DNA of 64,000 nt from Stratiolaelaps scimitus (GCA_019614645.1 JABWDB010000001.1:30931501-30995500); one strand, 5' to 3'. Positions 49,027 to 62,297 are shown, numbered from the stretch's first letter. Numbers and translations: made by a program. Notes: a model not told the origin generated them from the letters alone.

Positions 49027-49581
49027 GTGGAGTTCCGTACCCATGCAGAGCACTCTATCATACAGGATGATTTGCCTCGATCTCCACTAAGCCTAGACAT
49101 GATAGCATTAGTTAAAATGACTCTTGGGACTCGTAAGTCTTGCGGGACTCCTCATCCACTTCATCATGTTCTTTCCTGGCGACCTCGTGAGAGTCAGATC
49201 ATCAAGGAGAAAATTATAAAAACGCACTGCGAAGTCCATTGTGCCCTGGCTGACTTCGGAATGATCTCTCCAATGGCCAATCACGGCTCAATTAACTCAA
49301 AACGGAGCAAATTTTTGCCTCCATTAAAATATGATTTCGATCCACAAGAGGTTGTCTCAAACTCATCTTTTCGTTTTACATGTTACGACCTCGCCGGTAT
49401 TGTCACTCGGGCCATAGTTCGAAACGGCTTACGCATTAATCGAAATCCAACAGGAGGCTCTGGGGTTTCTAACTCTCGGGGTTACCCTACGCCATCTCGC
49501 TTAACTGTCCAACTCGCCTACGAGTACTCATATACATGGGTACTACCAGGCGCTCCAACCACACCGCCACAAACCAATTAG
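49027..49581 (+). other. Candidate 184-codon open frame, unknown
   Basis: Open from 49027 to a TAG at 49581; the first ATG is at 49099, giving 160 residues. The composition is balanced, with no repeats, which sets it apart from most long open frames in the window. Notable parts are IIKEKIIKTHCEVHCALADF and FLPPLKYDFDPQEV. I recognise no domain. An acceptor-like CCCATGCAG lies at its start, but no matching donor or neighbour exon was identified. Options are chance, a fragment of an unrecognised mobile element, or a nested exon. Confidence 0.2.
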
Positions 49582-49589
49582 TGCACGAA

Positions 49590-51162
49590 TAGAGCGCAAG
49601 TGAATTCCTCAGTACATTCAAATATATAATACAGGCAGAACATTTTTCAACTCAAGCTTGGCGTGTCCCTTAATAGCTATTTGAAAAGCTAGACCATTCG
49701 ACAGTGTTTAAAGTTCAGCTAAAACTGGTACTTCAAAATCTTTTCTGGTAGGTGTCAGTAGCTTTCGTTTTTGCGAGAACGTCCATACTATTATATAATG
49801 ACGCCACCCGAACGAACAGAAGGATATGATGAAAATCAAGATATTGACACATTGTCCCAACGAATGTAATAACGAGCCTCTCTTACCTGGTAACTTTCAG
49901 ACACCCTGATGAAATGTACTCTCCGCTACTTTTAATGAAGCTACGCTGAGCGGAATTGCATTGTTATTTTGTTAGCCTTGGGCGCACCTCCAACCATGAA
50001 CAACAACAATAATTCACAAATTCAATGAGCTGCTGAATACGATTTGCTCCATTGCCTTTTCACTATATTCAGTGATGTCGTCATTACATCACCGCTACTT
50101 TCAGTGCTGCTTGCACTGAACCCCTCGTACAAGACACTCAGTGGGGCCTCAGCGAAAGCATGAGCGTTCGTACAAGGCAAACATGAAAATGCTCAGTTCA
50201 TGATCAAGGTCAAGGTTGTGCACCTTGCGAGTACGGCCATAGCGATAATTTTATGGAACGTTTGGCAACGTTGTCGCTTTCATCTATATAAACTGATCTG
50301 AAAGGCACTAGCAGGCGTTTCTCTCTAAAATCAGTTAGACAAAATAAAAGCATTTCTTCAACCTGTGAGTGATACAAGCGTGACGTGATAATTCGAGAGA
50401 TTGATGACCTCAAACGAGGGCTTGTGTTAAAACAGTCGACCACCTGTTGCGGCAGTGTTGCTTGGAGAATCTCAAAAGAAACTCAGCAAGAAACTCTGCT
50501 AGAGAAGAGGGCGTAGTCATGTAAAGGAATTGGTCTGCCATTTCTCGAGGGCCTTCGTCAGCCTGAACTTCACAGTATTGATGCATTTTTTTTTATGACC
50601 AGCTTATAAGAATTGGTTCGTGTAGGTAACTACTAACCTTTCGGTGAGCCCTGTAGCATTCGCCTGTATACCATAGGCCTTCAAAGGCTTCCGGTATGCC
50701 ACACTTAATACCCATTGAAACATTCGTCCATTCGTGTGTTGTTACTGTACCGCGCTGGTTAGCGTGCGTTCGTACATTAACACATTTAGTGGCTACATAA
50801 GCGAACCGCCATACAGCAGTCCTCACGAGCTGCCAACGCCTGCATAGGACTAGTGTTGGGGCCTATTCAACTTCGAATAGGCCTTCATAGAATGAAAAAT
50901 GCTGGTATAGGTCCCTACACTTCGTACTGTCCTACTAACATACTGTTAGTACGTTGTGTAGTGACAGTTTGTCATTGTATTGTCCACTTCTATCACGATC
51001 AAATCAGTGTGGCACCATGCGGCCCAAAGGGTTTGACCTGCAACATTCAGCGATCGCTTTGCAGCAACCTCACCCACAACTCGTAGAACGTTTTTTATTG
51101 TCCGATATCCGATATAGACTTTCAGAGAACTCGACATAATATGATCTAACAGACATTATATA

Positions 51163-51198
<36 letters not shown>

Positions 51199-51820
51199 GA
51201 CCAAAATGTCACATAAAAGCATTACATGCACGTTATAGCTCTTTGATATGGCATTTCGTAAAGGGCTGAAGGATTTTTAGTTGGATACGTGTGACAAGAA
51301 CCCGACACCACTCAAACTCTAGAGGAGCATATATGCACCAAACATAATCATTTAGCCATTTTCATAATTAAATACTTCACTGTGACATACCAGGCAAGCG
51401 GATGACGTCCGATCTGTCCCGATTCCGGATATTGTACTACTACTAAAAACATTACCCTTGAATAATAGATTGATGTCAATGTTCATAGATTGACATACGA
51501 ATTGTAAGAGGATAGCTTCCTCTTGGTCATGTGCTAGCGAAACGAATTTTTGCATCAACCGTGGAGCGGTCTAATATTGCTTTTCTAGGCACCGCTCATT
51601 CAAATGTGTACACTAGCGTCCGTTGCGGAACTATGTATGAGCTACACGGTGGGGCTTCGGTGAAACTGCGTTTTAACAAATAATTGTTTCGTAAAGCCGT
51701 CGAGCGAATTTAAAGGTTCGCTGAATGAGACCAAAGCTTGTAAACACCGCTAAAGACCATGTGATATTTGTTTGTGTCATACTACTTCGAGTGTTCCTTT
51801 TGGTCTTTTGAGTGGAGGAA
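49590..51820. other. AT-rich stretch, no gene recognised
   Basis: Contains a (TA)n tract at 51165-51194 followed at once by AGGGTGACCAAAATGTC, which resembles the outer end of some Tc1/mariner-type elements. No partner end was found. Open frames on both strands are under 80 codons and unrecognised. Confidence 0.4.
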
Positions 51821-51828
51821 ATTTCTTC

Positions 51829-51990
51829 AAACGCGCGGACATCACCAGAGACATTCCAATCTCCGTCAAAGTGGAGATTGGACTCCGACTTCGAGTTCTG
51901 GAGGCTTTAGGCGGTTAGCGGGTAATTTCACGGTTACACATTGGCTCAAAGCAACGAATCCGTTCGTTAATCCAAAACGGTTCATGTGAG
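51829..51990 (+). mobile_element. Possible Harbinger/HARBI1-type transposase remnant
   Basis: In one plus-strand frame, broken by a single TAG, this reads RDIPISVKVEIGLRLRVLEALGG, then RVISRLHIGSKQRIRSLIQNG. HARBI1-like transposases have a similar block before the DDE domain: RDxIPxxxKLxIxLRxLAxGxSxxxL followed by a helix-turn-helix of the form RIGxSTI. The DDE part (GAIDGKH) was not found downstream. Moderate support only. Confidence 0.4.
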
Positions 51991-51994
51991 CGGG

Positions 51995-53049
51995 CCACCG
52001 ATCATTCGCAATCTATTCTATAAGTACTTGCTGTGGCAATTTAGTACTGACGCTGGCGTGGTTACGACATACTACGTCACTTAGGGAGGCTGAATTAACT
52101 AACGGGAACGATTTGACATTGCATTCTAGGCAACGTTTTTCGAACGAGACCCGAATTTATTGATATTCAATCCTCACTAATTACCCCCCCCCCCCGGCAC
52201 TACGTACAGTATTTCTTGGATGTCAAGCCTATAACAGTTTTTAAAGATCTCAACAATCCCCTTTTCGTCTCTAATAAAAGTGTTATTCGATTATTTCGTA
52301 GCATTGGCTCAAGGCTCGCCACTTTATGAGCTCCCGAGCTCATAAAGGAATAGGCGTGGAGGGGAACTACCGGCGCGTCGGAATCAATCATTTGTGCCAT
52401 CCGGACGCCGCGAACTATCCCATTGCAATCGTGGAGTTGGATCGCGTGCAGTGGTATCACTAACAGGAGGGAACCAACTTCGGCTTGGCCTACGTAAGAT
52501 GGGCCCGCTAGCAGCTCGCGAGCAACAGCTTACATCATTATTCTTAACAGAGCGAAGAGTCCACGACCATTGATCGCTTTTGTATTGTGTCATCATCGTC
52601 TGATAGTATCACTAGCTTTTACTATTAGTAATTGTGTTAATTTGTGTATTATTATTATTATTAGTAGAACAAATCCCAACGAAGATACGCCGCCCGAACA
52701 TGATCTCCTGTTCATTTGGCGAAAGCTCTTGTCAAACTACACAATCATAATGAAAGAAATGGTTACTAAGTGTCTGGTGGTTACATTCGCAAGCTGGCCT
52801 TTTTCATGTAGACGATTTGAAGTGACAAGCGGGACGTGGTTTCGAAGGATCAGCTCGTTATTGTTGGGGAAGGAATTAATGACTAAACATTTCCCGAGGA
52901 AAGAGTTACTCACTGAGGGCATCGCCTGGCCAGTGCTTCTAGTTGAAATTCGTTTAATACGATATAATTAGTCCAGCCAATCTATCGAAGTAAAAATATT
53001 CAATCCTCTCGTACGTGCCCGCAGTTACGCAGCATGATATTTGTCTCTT
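51995..53049. other. Intronic stretch, no gene recognised
   Basis: A C-run lies at 52184-52194. A 133-codon plus-strand frame at 52570-52971 has no recognised domain; its first part is a hydrophobic run over ATT triplets near 52648-52662. Confidence 0.4.
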
Positions 53050-53190
53050 GGTAAGGTAAAGGTTTATTGGTTTATTAAAGGACCTGCAATTTCACAATGC
53101 TTAAGCTCTCATATATGTCACACAGCGGGGCTCGAGCCTGCGGCCTCTGGCTTCTGATAGCCAGAGACTTATCCGTGGTCAATAATAGCA
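53050..53190 (-). repeat. tRNA-derived SINE, copy B
   Basis: On the minus strand this reads GACCACGGATAAG, then an anticodon-arm-like stem TCTGG..CCAGA, then AGAGGCCGCAGG, the B-box-like GGCTCGAGCCCCGC and GTGTGACAT, ending in an A/T-rich tail. It shares the block AGGCCGCAGG-n-GAGCCCCG-n-GACAT with copy A. The T-arm (GCAGG-CTCGAGC-CCCGC) pairs with one mismatch, as expected for a tRNA descendant. The far (5') end is unclear. Confidence 0.6.
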
Positions 53191-55105
53191 TCTGTTTCAT
53201 AGTTTAAATGTACGTATTTGATATGTACTTGACAATTATTTCGAGCTATTAGCTCGCCAGTTCGATGGAGTCCCCTCGCAGGACGTCCAAGCACAAATTT
53301 AAAACGGCATAGCCGATACTGTATCTACTCACGGAAATTGTTTTGCCGAAATCGTCGCAGTACTGCGCTCATATTTTGGCTCTGATGGCCGATGGGTGAC
53401 CGGGGACGAATATGTGTTGAGCTCCGACTGTCCGTACTGAAGCGTCTCTATCCATTAGACAGGCGTAGAGGAGCACGAAGATAATTACCCACTGTTTCGC
53501 AATGGCATGTATGTGTTATGGACGTGTTTAAACAATGATATCTCATTCGGGTAGAATGGTTGTTCCACAGAAGTAGTCATGCAGTAATGAAACGCTATAG
53601 GGCGCTGCTTCTCGAATTCGAAGAGAAGTGCACGACAAATCGTTGTAGCCTTTCCGCCTTTCGTTTTCTGTATCTTCCAGCATAAGTACGTTTCATGTAT
53701 ATCCTGTTGTAGATAGGACAGCAGACTAGCAGATACATGAATGCATCTACATTCATACAGCGTCGAGAAACTAAACGCAGTCGGTTCCGTGCGGGACATA
53801 CACTACGAAAGTAATTTGCTTAATTCAAGGTCAAACTTTTTTGGTCGTTTTACTGTTATAGTTGCGCAGCAACTTAGCAGCAGCAGTCAACTATAGGCGG
53901 ATAGATGTAAGCTGTCGAACCACGGCTACGATTCGTGGTCCAAGATTTCATCAGTGGCCGAATGGAGGCGGCGGCGGAGGCTGCGTTGATGATGCCACCT
54001 CCGTTGATGGTGGCCAACACGCGGGTGGTGGTAACAGCCCGGGAGGACGAGCAGGCTTTCTTGTACCTGCTGGAAAGCGTCTGACCGTGGCTCTTTAAAT
54101 GGAAGCAGTTCTACTGCGACACACTCGGCCCCACAAGACGCAAGCAGCTCCTTCTGACCGCCGCTCCGTCCGTTGTGTAGCCCCGACGAACTGCAGCGAC
54201 GACCACCGAATGAAAGTTCAGTTGGTCGTTCGCGAAGGCAGCGTCTGTAGAGCTGGATGGAGCTCGCTGCCGGCAAACGCTAAACTCAGGCGCGCTGTGG
54301 CGCCGCCCCCGTACCGCGCCAGAGGACTAACGCCAGCAGCAAAGTAGATTACACTAAAGGGATTCGACAAGTGCAGCATGACCAAGATGAAGTAAGAGAG
54401 TGCACCGAGTGCAGCAACGACGCACGGCAGGGGAACCAGAGATGGGGATGGGGTAAAGGAGCAGGAACAAGGGGGCCTGAGCAAAACGAGGAAGTCGAAG
54501 GCCTCGACACGGCTGGGCCTGCACGAAGGCCGCTGGATAACGCCAGCAGACTGACGAGGATGCCGAGCCTGGGAGCGGGAGAAAATGAAAAGACAGAGAA
54601 AGGGAAGAAGATAGGTACGTGGATCGTATACGGTCTTCATGAAGAACGTAGGATCGAACGAACGCTGCGCCGCCAAGTCCACTCGATCAACGAGGAGATA
54701 CAGTGGCGGCGGCGGCGGCGGTAGGAGAAAACGCCACCCTTGCACACTGCCCTGGCGGCACAAAGCGCCAACCAGGGCGGTGCTGTTGCCTCCCGTCAGT
54801 TGGGGAGCTCCTGGTCAGGGAGAGCTCGCTCGCAGCCACGTAAACCTCCACCGGTCAAGCTAGAGCTGCTTGCGACCAAGAGGACTGCTACTTGGTCATT
54901 TTTAGTTAAATTTATAATATAATAGCTCATTTAAGCTGTGCGGACGGCTTTTGTATAATAGCTGTGGTCGCTTTTGCTCTGAAAGCTTAAACCCGTTGGA
55001 GCCTTGTATTGTATCACGTTGTTCCTCACCTGTATATGCCATCATTATTTACATTACAATGCAGAGGCGACAATTTTTGTGTTATATCATCACCAACGTC
55101 AATGT

Positions 55106-55108
<3 letters not shown>

Positions 55109-55146
<38 letters not shown>
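55109..55146. repeat. (TA)n microsatellite
   Basis: About 19 perfect TA units. Confidence 0.93.
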
Positions 55147-55150
<4 letters not shown>

Positions 55151-55325
55151 TGACTATGGAAGAGCGTTACATCTGGCAAAGATGAGAAGGTTGTCCGCAG
55201 ACGGCAACCTTGGACCTCGGCCTTTATCATGGTCGGAGGGGGATGTATATACGGGACCATTTGTACAAGCTGGGCGGGAGCTATACCAACATGAATGTCC
55301 ACGTAAGACCACTCTTGCATGCTTG

Positions 55326-55362
<37 letters not shown>
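55326..55362. repeat. Compound (CA)n(TA)n microsatellite
   Basis: Nine CA units run directly into about ten TA units. The same compound structure occurs at 7617-7652 and 62768-62811. Confidence 0.92.
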
Positions 55363-58300
55363 TATCTTGTATTGTATATACATGCACCGTTTCTGCTGCC
55401 ACTAAGTCTGACTGATCGGCTGCATAAAGAGAGTTCTTCGGGGTCAGGCCAGCTCGGATCTGTTCTCTCTTGCTCTTTCTGCTCCAGTCGTCGTTTTCCT
55501 CCCAATGAGACCGGATACTACCGGGAATACTGCCACAGAGGCGGAAATCATTAGGCAAACATACGGCCAGCAACACGGGCCCTTGTCCATCCAAACGAAC
55601 GACGAACGATGACTTCTCAACGTGAGTACAGCAATACCTGTTATATAAACCAATATGAGATTGTGGGCTGGCTACTATTATGATCTTCTCGTCGTCAACA
55701 TACCATAGACAGGTGAGCCTCGTCTCGAACACATCGAGGCAACGATACGTCTCATATAATACTACTCCCGCAGAGCTCACCTATCCCTCGCGTTCATGGT
55801 AGCTAATGGTAAACGGTACGCCTGCAACACGGTCAAAGCAAATGAACTGGCCGCTGGGAACAGGATTACATGGGATTCGGTCTGGGAGGAGGGTGAATGC
55901 AGTTACCCGAACAGGCAATTTTTGTATTCGACGTATAGCTATACACACGTGTGCGAAGTAGCTGACGAATGACAGTGAGCATAGCTTTGCAGTGTGTTGT
56001 TAGCTTCGGAAATGAATCTATGCAATGGCCATTCAAACAGTCACGGCGTTTACACAAGGTGTGGCATCACATAGTCTTCGACATATTCGCGTGTAGCCCG
56101 TCTGGCCGAATCGGTATGGTGGCTGAATAAGTGAATTTGTAGATAGAGATACACTGACTATAAAATGTTATTTATTTGTGCTGTAGATGGAGTGGAAATG
56201 CAGTGATCACACTCTCGTTGATGGGTGGACAATGAGCAGCCCCAGAGGCGTTCTTTTTTGAGCCGTGTTTTTTTTCTTGAGCCGCCCATACACCTACTAA
56301 CCGTGCCAGTTATAATTAAGTATTTGTCCGCGGAACTCGCACATAATATTGATACAAGATCATACTGTTATTTGCAGTAGTTATTTTACAACATGTGGCA
56401 TCGTCTGTCTCTGCGTCAGCCTTAAAGCAAACAAAAGTGAACTTGTGCTAAGCCGTGTTTCGGCTGTGGACGCAAGGGATTTGACTTTGTCCTTAGTTGA
56501 GGCCAGTACAGGATGGCTAGTGGCCACTTTTAGGAGTTTAACCGAGTGTGCCACAGCGAAGGGCCAGACATCGGTACGGGGCTCGGACGCTTGCTTTGCG
56601 GGGTAGGCAGTCAGGACGAACGGGACAGGCACCTAAACAGACAAGTGAACTGGAGCATGTTAGCCGAAACAGAGAGAGAAAGAGAGAGGATGGCAACTCT
56701 CGGAGAAGCGCCACTGAGCCTGGTGGCACGCTCGCAGAGTCAATCGTCCGGAATGCACCTTGGTGGACAGACGATGGTGTCTGATGTCGGCATGCCCGTC
56801 AGAGACGCGCAGATTGCCTCAATCCAGATGGCGTGCCAGTGCTGCGGGTAGGTGTTAGACGAGGTCCACCTCCAGGCGGCACTGCCCTTTGCGCCGGCGT
56901 AGGGGGCTAGGTGGCGAGAGTTGGATTGGCAGAAATTGCGTCACGTACTCACTGACGCTACGCAAGCACCTGATAGAGTCGTACGGCCTTTTTGCCCATC
57001 GCCAGCAATGGGGACTGGGCCAGAAAGGTCGCTGCATCAATCGTTCGGCCGGGCGAAGGTCGCCCGGCCGCCGAGTTTACATTCGCGCGTTGTCATTGGA
57101 CAGAGACCCACAGTCCGTCTAAGGTTCTGAACTGCACCCCGTTTCCATTCTGAGCTGACACGGCGCACGGTTCCTCTACTCGATGAGCTAACTCGGCACC
57201 ACAATCCTCCGGCGAGGAGGTGAGGTAATGAGCAAGAGGCGGCTGTTGGCTTGGACGGTGATAACTGTAACGCGCTTTTCTGCTTGTCTCGAAAGCTTCT
57301 CTGTGTGCGTCTGTGTGTGCCCTTGTATGTGTGAGTGTCGAAGTGTGTAAGCGAGAGGGACTCCAAAGAGCGACAAACCTCGCTAACAGGTGAGTGCTGC
57401 TCACACAACGAGGGTCCAAGAACCTTACACCTATCATCATCCTTTAGTCGTTCGTTGGCTTCGAATGGGGCAAACAGCTATCGTAGCTATCTCCGCGTCT
57501 TTCCACCTGCTCATGTTTTCTACCTACGTTTCCCTTGAGTTGCCGACCTTGGCTCTCCGTCCGTTCGGCCAGCGGTCGGCTGTCCGTCTGCCGGCCTGCT
57601 CCTGATCAGATTCTTCCCGCGAACGTCCCGAGACCCGCGCGGTCCGAGATACCTAACGAGTGTTGGGTAGGACAATTTGTTCTGATCACCTCACTATCGG
57701 CTCTTGTCCTCTGTCACCTACCAGCGGGCACGGAAAAACGGAGGCAACGAGTCCCTCTCAGAGGAGACACCGGGCGCTGCGACACGAATATCGGGTCGCC
57801 CAGCGATCCCGCGTCGACGTTCGACAGACAGGTAGTACGCAGTGTTTCTTCGACCATAAATAGAGCCAGCCCACCTCACTCTAATTCACCATCTTGAGAT
57901 CGGACACAAGAGAACCCAGTATGCGGGCGGGGGTAAATGGGGAGGCTTTCTTCTTAGCGACAGTCTCGTCGTCCACGTGGTAGTGGCTACGTTTATTTAG
58001 GTCGACGAAGACGAAGGAGAAGATGAGGGAAAGATGAACAATTCGTCCCCTTCCGTACGTTTCTGTAGCAACAACGGTTTACCAATTGACTGATTTTTCG
58101 AATATATTGATGATACGCACGACACTAGAATACCATGATACGTGTATCGTACGGCCGGGTTTGTTTCTATGAGGTCGAATTAGAGCGAAGCCTATCGAAA
58201 CCACTGTATACTAGCAGGCATCCAACGAGCAGGGGCAATGGGTGTTGGTCAGTCGTTGGTATGACATATGGCCCATCGTAACAGTGGCTGGTAGATAATG

Positions 58301-59064
58301 CTATTTATGTGCAGGAGCAATTTCTGCTATTGTACAATCAATTATTACGTTGCATGATACACGTGTGTTACGGGTGATATTAATTATCATAGTCTCACTC
58401 GAGTTATACATACGTGGTCGTCAATGAGCCCAACAGGAGAAGGCGCATACATTTTTTATGTAGCTACATATAATAATCACTAAACACAGTATTTCTTTAT
58501 GAATGATTCGACCTAATCGCATTGAATAAGTGCCCTCTATGAATTGAATATTACTCTGTGGTATAATGAATTTCTATTTGCACCAACATACTTCCTAAAG
58601 ATCTACTTCATTCAAATGTTGAACTATTGTGAGATTTCCCGGCACCATTTCTCGGATAGCATTATTGTTACAATGTATTGGTGTAACAGTAATTTCGTCC
58701 AAGAGTAGCTGGCCCAGATGCGTTATTCAGATATTCACATTATCATTAATTCTTTTCTACAAACAATATTATCGTCATTGCCCCTATTATTATTATTTTA
58801 TTACCATGAACATACGTGCCTGCCCGCGTGCCCGTCCACACCTACCAGCAAGCAATATTCTGGTCATGCCGTCTACCCAAGCCTGTTCTAAGGGGAAAGG
58901 TTGAGATTATTCTTTTGTGGATTTGCCACCTCCACCACAGAGCGCTCTCCCGCTCTCTCTCACGCTCTCCTCTACACACGACTATACTATACAACAATAC
59001 GTCGTCTGTCTATTAGGTCTGCCTCGGCCCAAGTCGTACATCCTCCAGTCGTACATTTCCAGTC

Positions 59065-59637
59065 ATGCACTGCCAAACAAATGGGAATGTCACGCGATTC
59101 ATCGCCGCTGCGGGAGAGGAACAGTTCCCGAAACGTAAGGAAATTGTAACTGACTGGCGGTTTCACAGTACGCCTGTATATGCTATGGTAGCGAAAAAAA
59201 GACCTAGTGATGGCATGGCACAGCTTGAGGGAATAAGGACCACCCTCTGTGGCTGCCCCGTCGCCGTGTGCTCATATTGGACAACGATGCTCATTTTTGC
59301 CATTTGCCTCTGGTGCTCTGTCGTTGTCAGCAGCGGTCGGCGGGGCGGGGCGGGGGAGATAGGGGTATCAGATCCTTTCTTGAGCCTGGAATGGAAGGTC
59401 CTGGACAAAGGTCGCTTACCCAACGGTCGAGTAACCGTGGCTGGTGGGCATATGTGTATATTACTAGATCGGCAGTTTGTCTTAGGTGGTAACGCAGACT
59501 GCTTATTTTGCCGAAGCGTTATTTTCTTTTTTGTCCTATACATATTACGTTTAGTGCGCGTACGTACGCGGTCCTTCGAGCGAGATGACGGAAAATTCAC
59601 AGAGACCTCGTGTGACTTCGAGGCCACGTTGACGTGA
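59065..59637 (+). other. Candidate 190-codon ATG-started open frame, unknown
   Basis: It starts with ATG at 59065 and ends with TGA at 59637. The composition is ordinary, and it contains two hydrophobic segments (WTTMLIFAICLWCSVVV near residue 75 and SVIFFFVLYILRLV near residue 155) separated by a hydrophilic part with several Gly and Cys. No family is recognised, and no splice sites frame it convincingly. A 154-codon open frame lies antisense within it at 59163-59627, so the low stop density here may be compositional. Confidence 0.2.
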
Positions 59638-62297
59638 ATAACCTATTGTTATTTTACAGAAACTTCGAGATGACTATCTCTCCCCCGGTGGTGTACAGCT
59701 AAATGAGACGAATGCGGTAGCAGAGCTAGGTATTGCAGATGCGTCAAGAGGATAGGTGCAGCGTTGACACGGTTGAACATTGAGGTGAATATCACTTGCT
59801 TCAATGGGTGTACACCTCATGGGCAAGTTACTTCCTCGCCGTAAGTACTTACAGCTGCTGGCATATGGTATACGGCCATGATGATCTATGATGACGATTC
59901 AGCGGTCCAGCAGATCTATCTATATATGTCTGCGTTAAGACGAGAAGTGCTGACATCAGCGAGCTAGTTGGCTTATCTCCCTAAGATAGACCAGTGGTTT
60001 CCTCGACGAGGAGGCTCCGTGATTCCATCGTCGATTCTGATCTGATTCTGCGGCCCCCTCCGTCATCTGGCTGTGTCTTTTATGCACCACACGGAACGCG
60101 TGTGCCGCCGCCGCCGCCACCACCACCGAGGTCACTGCACATTAGACATAAATCATTCTCGTGAGTGCGGACGGCTTTCTTCAGATTCCACACAGGCACA
60201 GGGAGACTGAAAGCGAGATAGCGAAACTGGTGAGAGAGAAAGAGAAAGCTTCCCTGAATCAGCCAGTATTTTCATATTGCAGATATTTTGTCCATCATCA
60301 TTTCGACGGCTAGGTCTCGAGTCGCATAGGGTGCCTGTACATGTTGAGAAACTCAAAAAGAAATCCGCTACTCGTCATCATCATCATCGTCATCGGAACT
60401 CCAATAGCTTCAAGGCTGTGCTGTTTTTGCTACGGCTGCTACTGCTGTCGGTTTGGTCGATCGGCAGCACTGTCGACGCATAAATTTACTATTGAGAGCC
60501 GATGCCTCCGCGGCTACCGCCATTGCCGCCGCCGACGTTTGATTCTATCAACTCGCCGCGCGAGCTCACCGTTCGCCGTTCTAGTTGGTTCCCTGCGACG
60601 AGTGTAGCTTACCTTCGCTTCGTCTCCGTTGTCGCATTCGTTCAACATCGTTCTTCTATGGACGCGTTTGAATCATTCGTGCTTTCCGAGTCTCTTTCGG
60701 TTCCTTCTGTTGCTTCGCTCACCTGGAGAAAAATCGTTTTAGTGGGTGAGAGAGAGAGAGCGAGAGAGAGAGAGGTCTCTGGAACCCTCCGCCGTAGCTT
60801 TCCGGCTACGTTTCGCCCGGAGATGGCTGTGTATATACACATCGATTTAGAGGACAGAGCGCGAGCGTTCTCATATGGTGGTCGCGCTTGCTTTGCCGAC
60901 GCCGATTGAACCTTCTCACGTTTTTCTTACTGGCCGCCTGCGATGAAACCGCTGTTGCAATGGCAGTAGTTCGTCTGTTATATACATTGCAGTATTGTGC
61001 CTCATTTATTCGCTGTTGGCAGCGACGTCGCGTCCCTTCCCGCCGTCGGGAGACGTCGACGTGCTCCGGGGCCGGGGGATGAATTGACGCCGGTCGTCGA
61101 CGTTGTGTCGGTGTTTGACTGAATTCGAGGACGTATGACATGTGCGTGTCCGTGTATGCGCTGTTTTAATGAAGCCGGGAACGGACACATATATTTTGGT
61201 GGACGCGCCGCTGTACGCGAGCTCAGGAGAACGTCGTCACAGGCAATAACGACGGCTTGCCGATTTGACAAGCAGAAACAGTGAAACGAGAAACTGAAAG
61301 CGATTATGCTACCAACTCCATAGTTATCTAATAGACAAGCGACATTGGCAACGGCACCGGGTAAGCATGGCGTGAACGAGCACATCTCGGCATCCCTCAC
61401 GCAATAACGTCAGAGAAGGGGAGCGCCAATGGAACGAAGCTAACGGCTGGAAAGGTCGTCGTCTCCGAAGCAGGACAGCCAAGCAGGTTAGGTGCTCCGC
61501 TTGGCTCCGCTGGAAGTTAAAATGCTACTTTTTCGCCTGGATCACCTTTCTCTCGCTTAATGTTGTGATCGGCGACTGCCATCGCACCAGTGCCACGCAG
61601 CTTCCTGCTTATACGGAGCAGTAACTAGAGCGTCGTGGGAGAGAAGGGAGGGTCAGTAACACGGAGCAAAGCGGGCGTCGCTCGCCTCGCCACTTCGTCA
61701 CTGCTACCATCGTCGCTGTGGCCCAGACGGTAACTGCGGTGCGCAAGGGCATCAAACACACTCGCCGAATGTGAACGAGGGACACTAGGCCGTATGAGCT
61801 ACGGGCCACGTTGGTCGGTCGCTCGCTCTTTCTCTATCAGGTTCTCTTTCATGCTCCGTGCTCCTTCTTCATCGTCATGATCGATCATGGTGACGAAAAC
61901 GACGACGACGATGACGACGTCGTGGTGGCTGATGCCGAAGACGCTGCTGATGGTGTTGATGCCGACGCAACCGCCGTCTTTGAGTACTTTCATCCGTCGC
62001 CGCCGCCGCCTCCTCAAGAGACTTTCTCCTTCAGCTTATATTCAGCCATCGTCGGACTTGCTCGTTCGAGTCCTGCCGCCGATGCTGCCTACGTCACTGC
62101 CGACACCACTCGTACAACGCAATTCAAATCTGGATCGTCCCAGCCAGACGCAGGCAATCCACTCCGTCACTTTCTCCTTTTTTTTTTTACCTCGTCTTCT
62201 TTTTTCCTCTTCGCTTTTTCGTTTTCTCGTCATTTTTCTTCGTCGACACCGCTACTCCTACCGTCTCTACTGCTGCCACTACAGGCACCGCTAAAGA

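Larger units (their letters stand above)
53195..58000. other. Mixed stretch with two GC-rich islands, no gene recognised
   Basis: GC-rich, triplet-bearing islands lie at about 53.9-54.9 kb (GGC run at 54703-54721) and 56.5-57.9 kb. Between them lie the (TA)n tract at 55109-55146 and a (CA)n(TA)n tract at 55326-55362. Long open frames (181 codons minus at 54218-54763; 208 codons minus at 55154-55780; 120 codons plus at 57535-57897) have no recognised domain and partly cover simple repeats. Confidence 0.4.

Noticed and set aside
55154..55780. A 208-codon minus-strand frame containing CLWYVDDEKIIIVAS, like the YVDD box of copia-type reverse transcriptases
   Set aside because: The residues before and after do not follow any RT block order, and the frame runs into a CA/TA microsatellite; a four-residue match is not enough.
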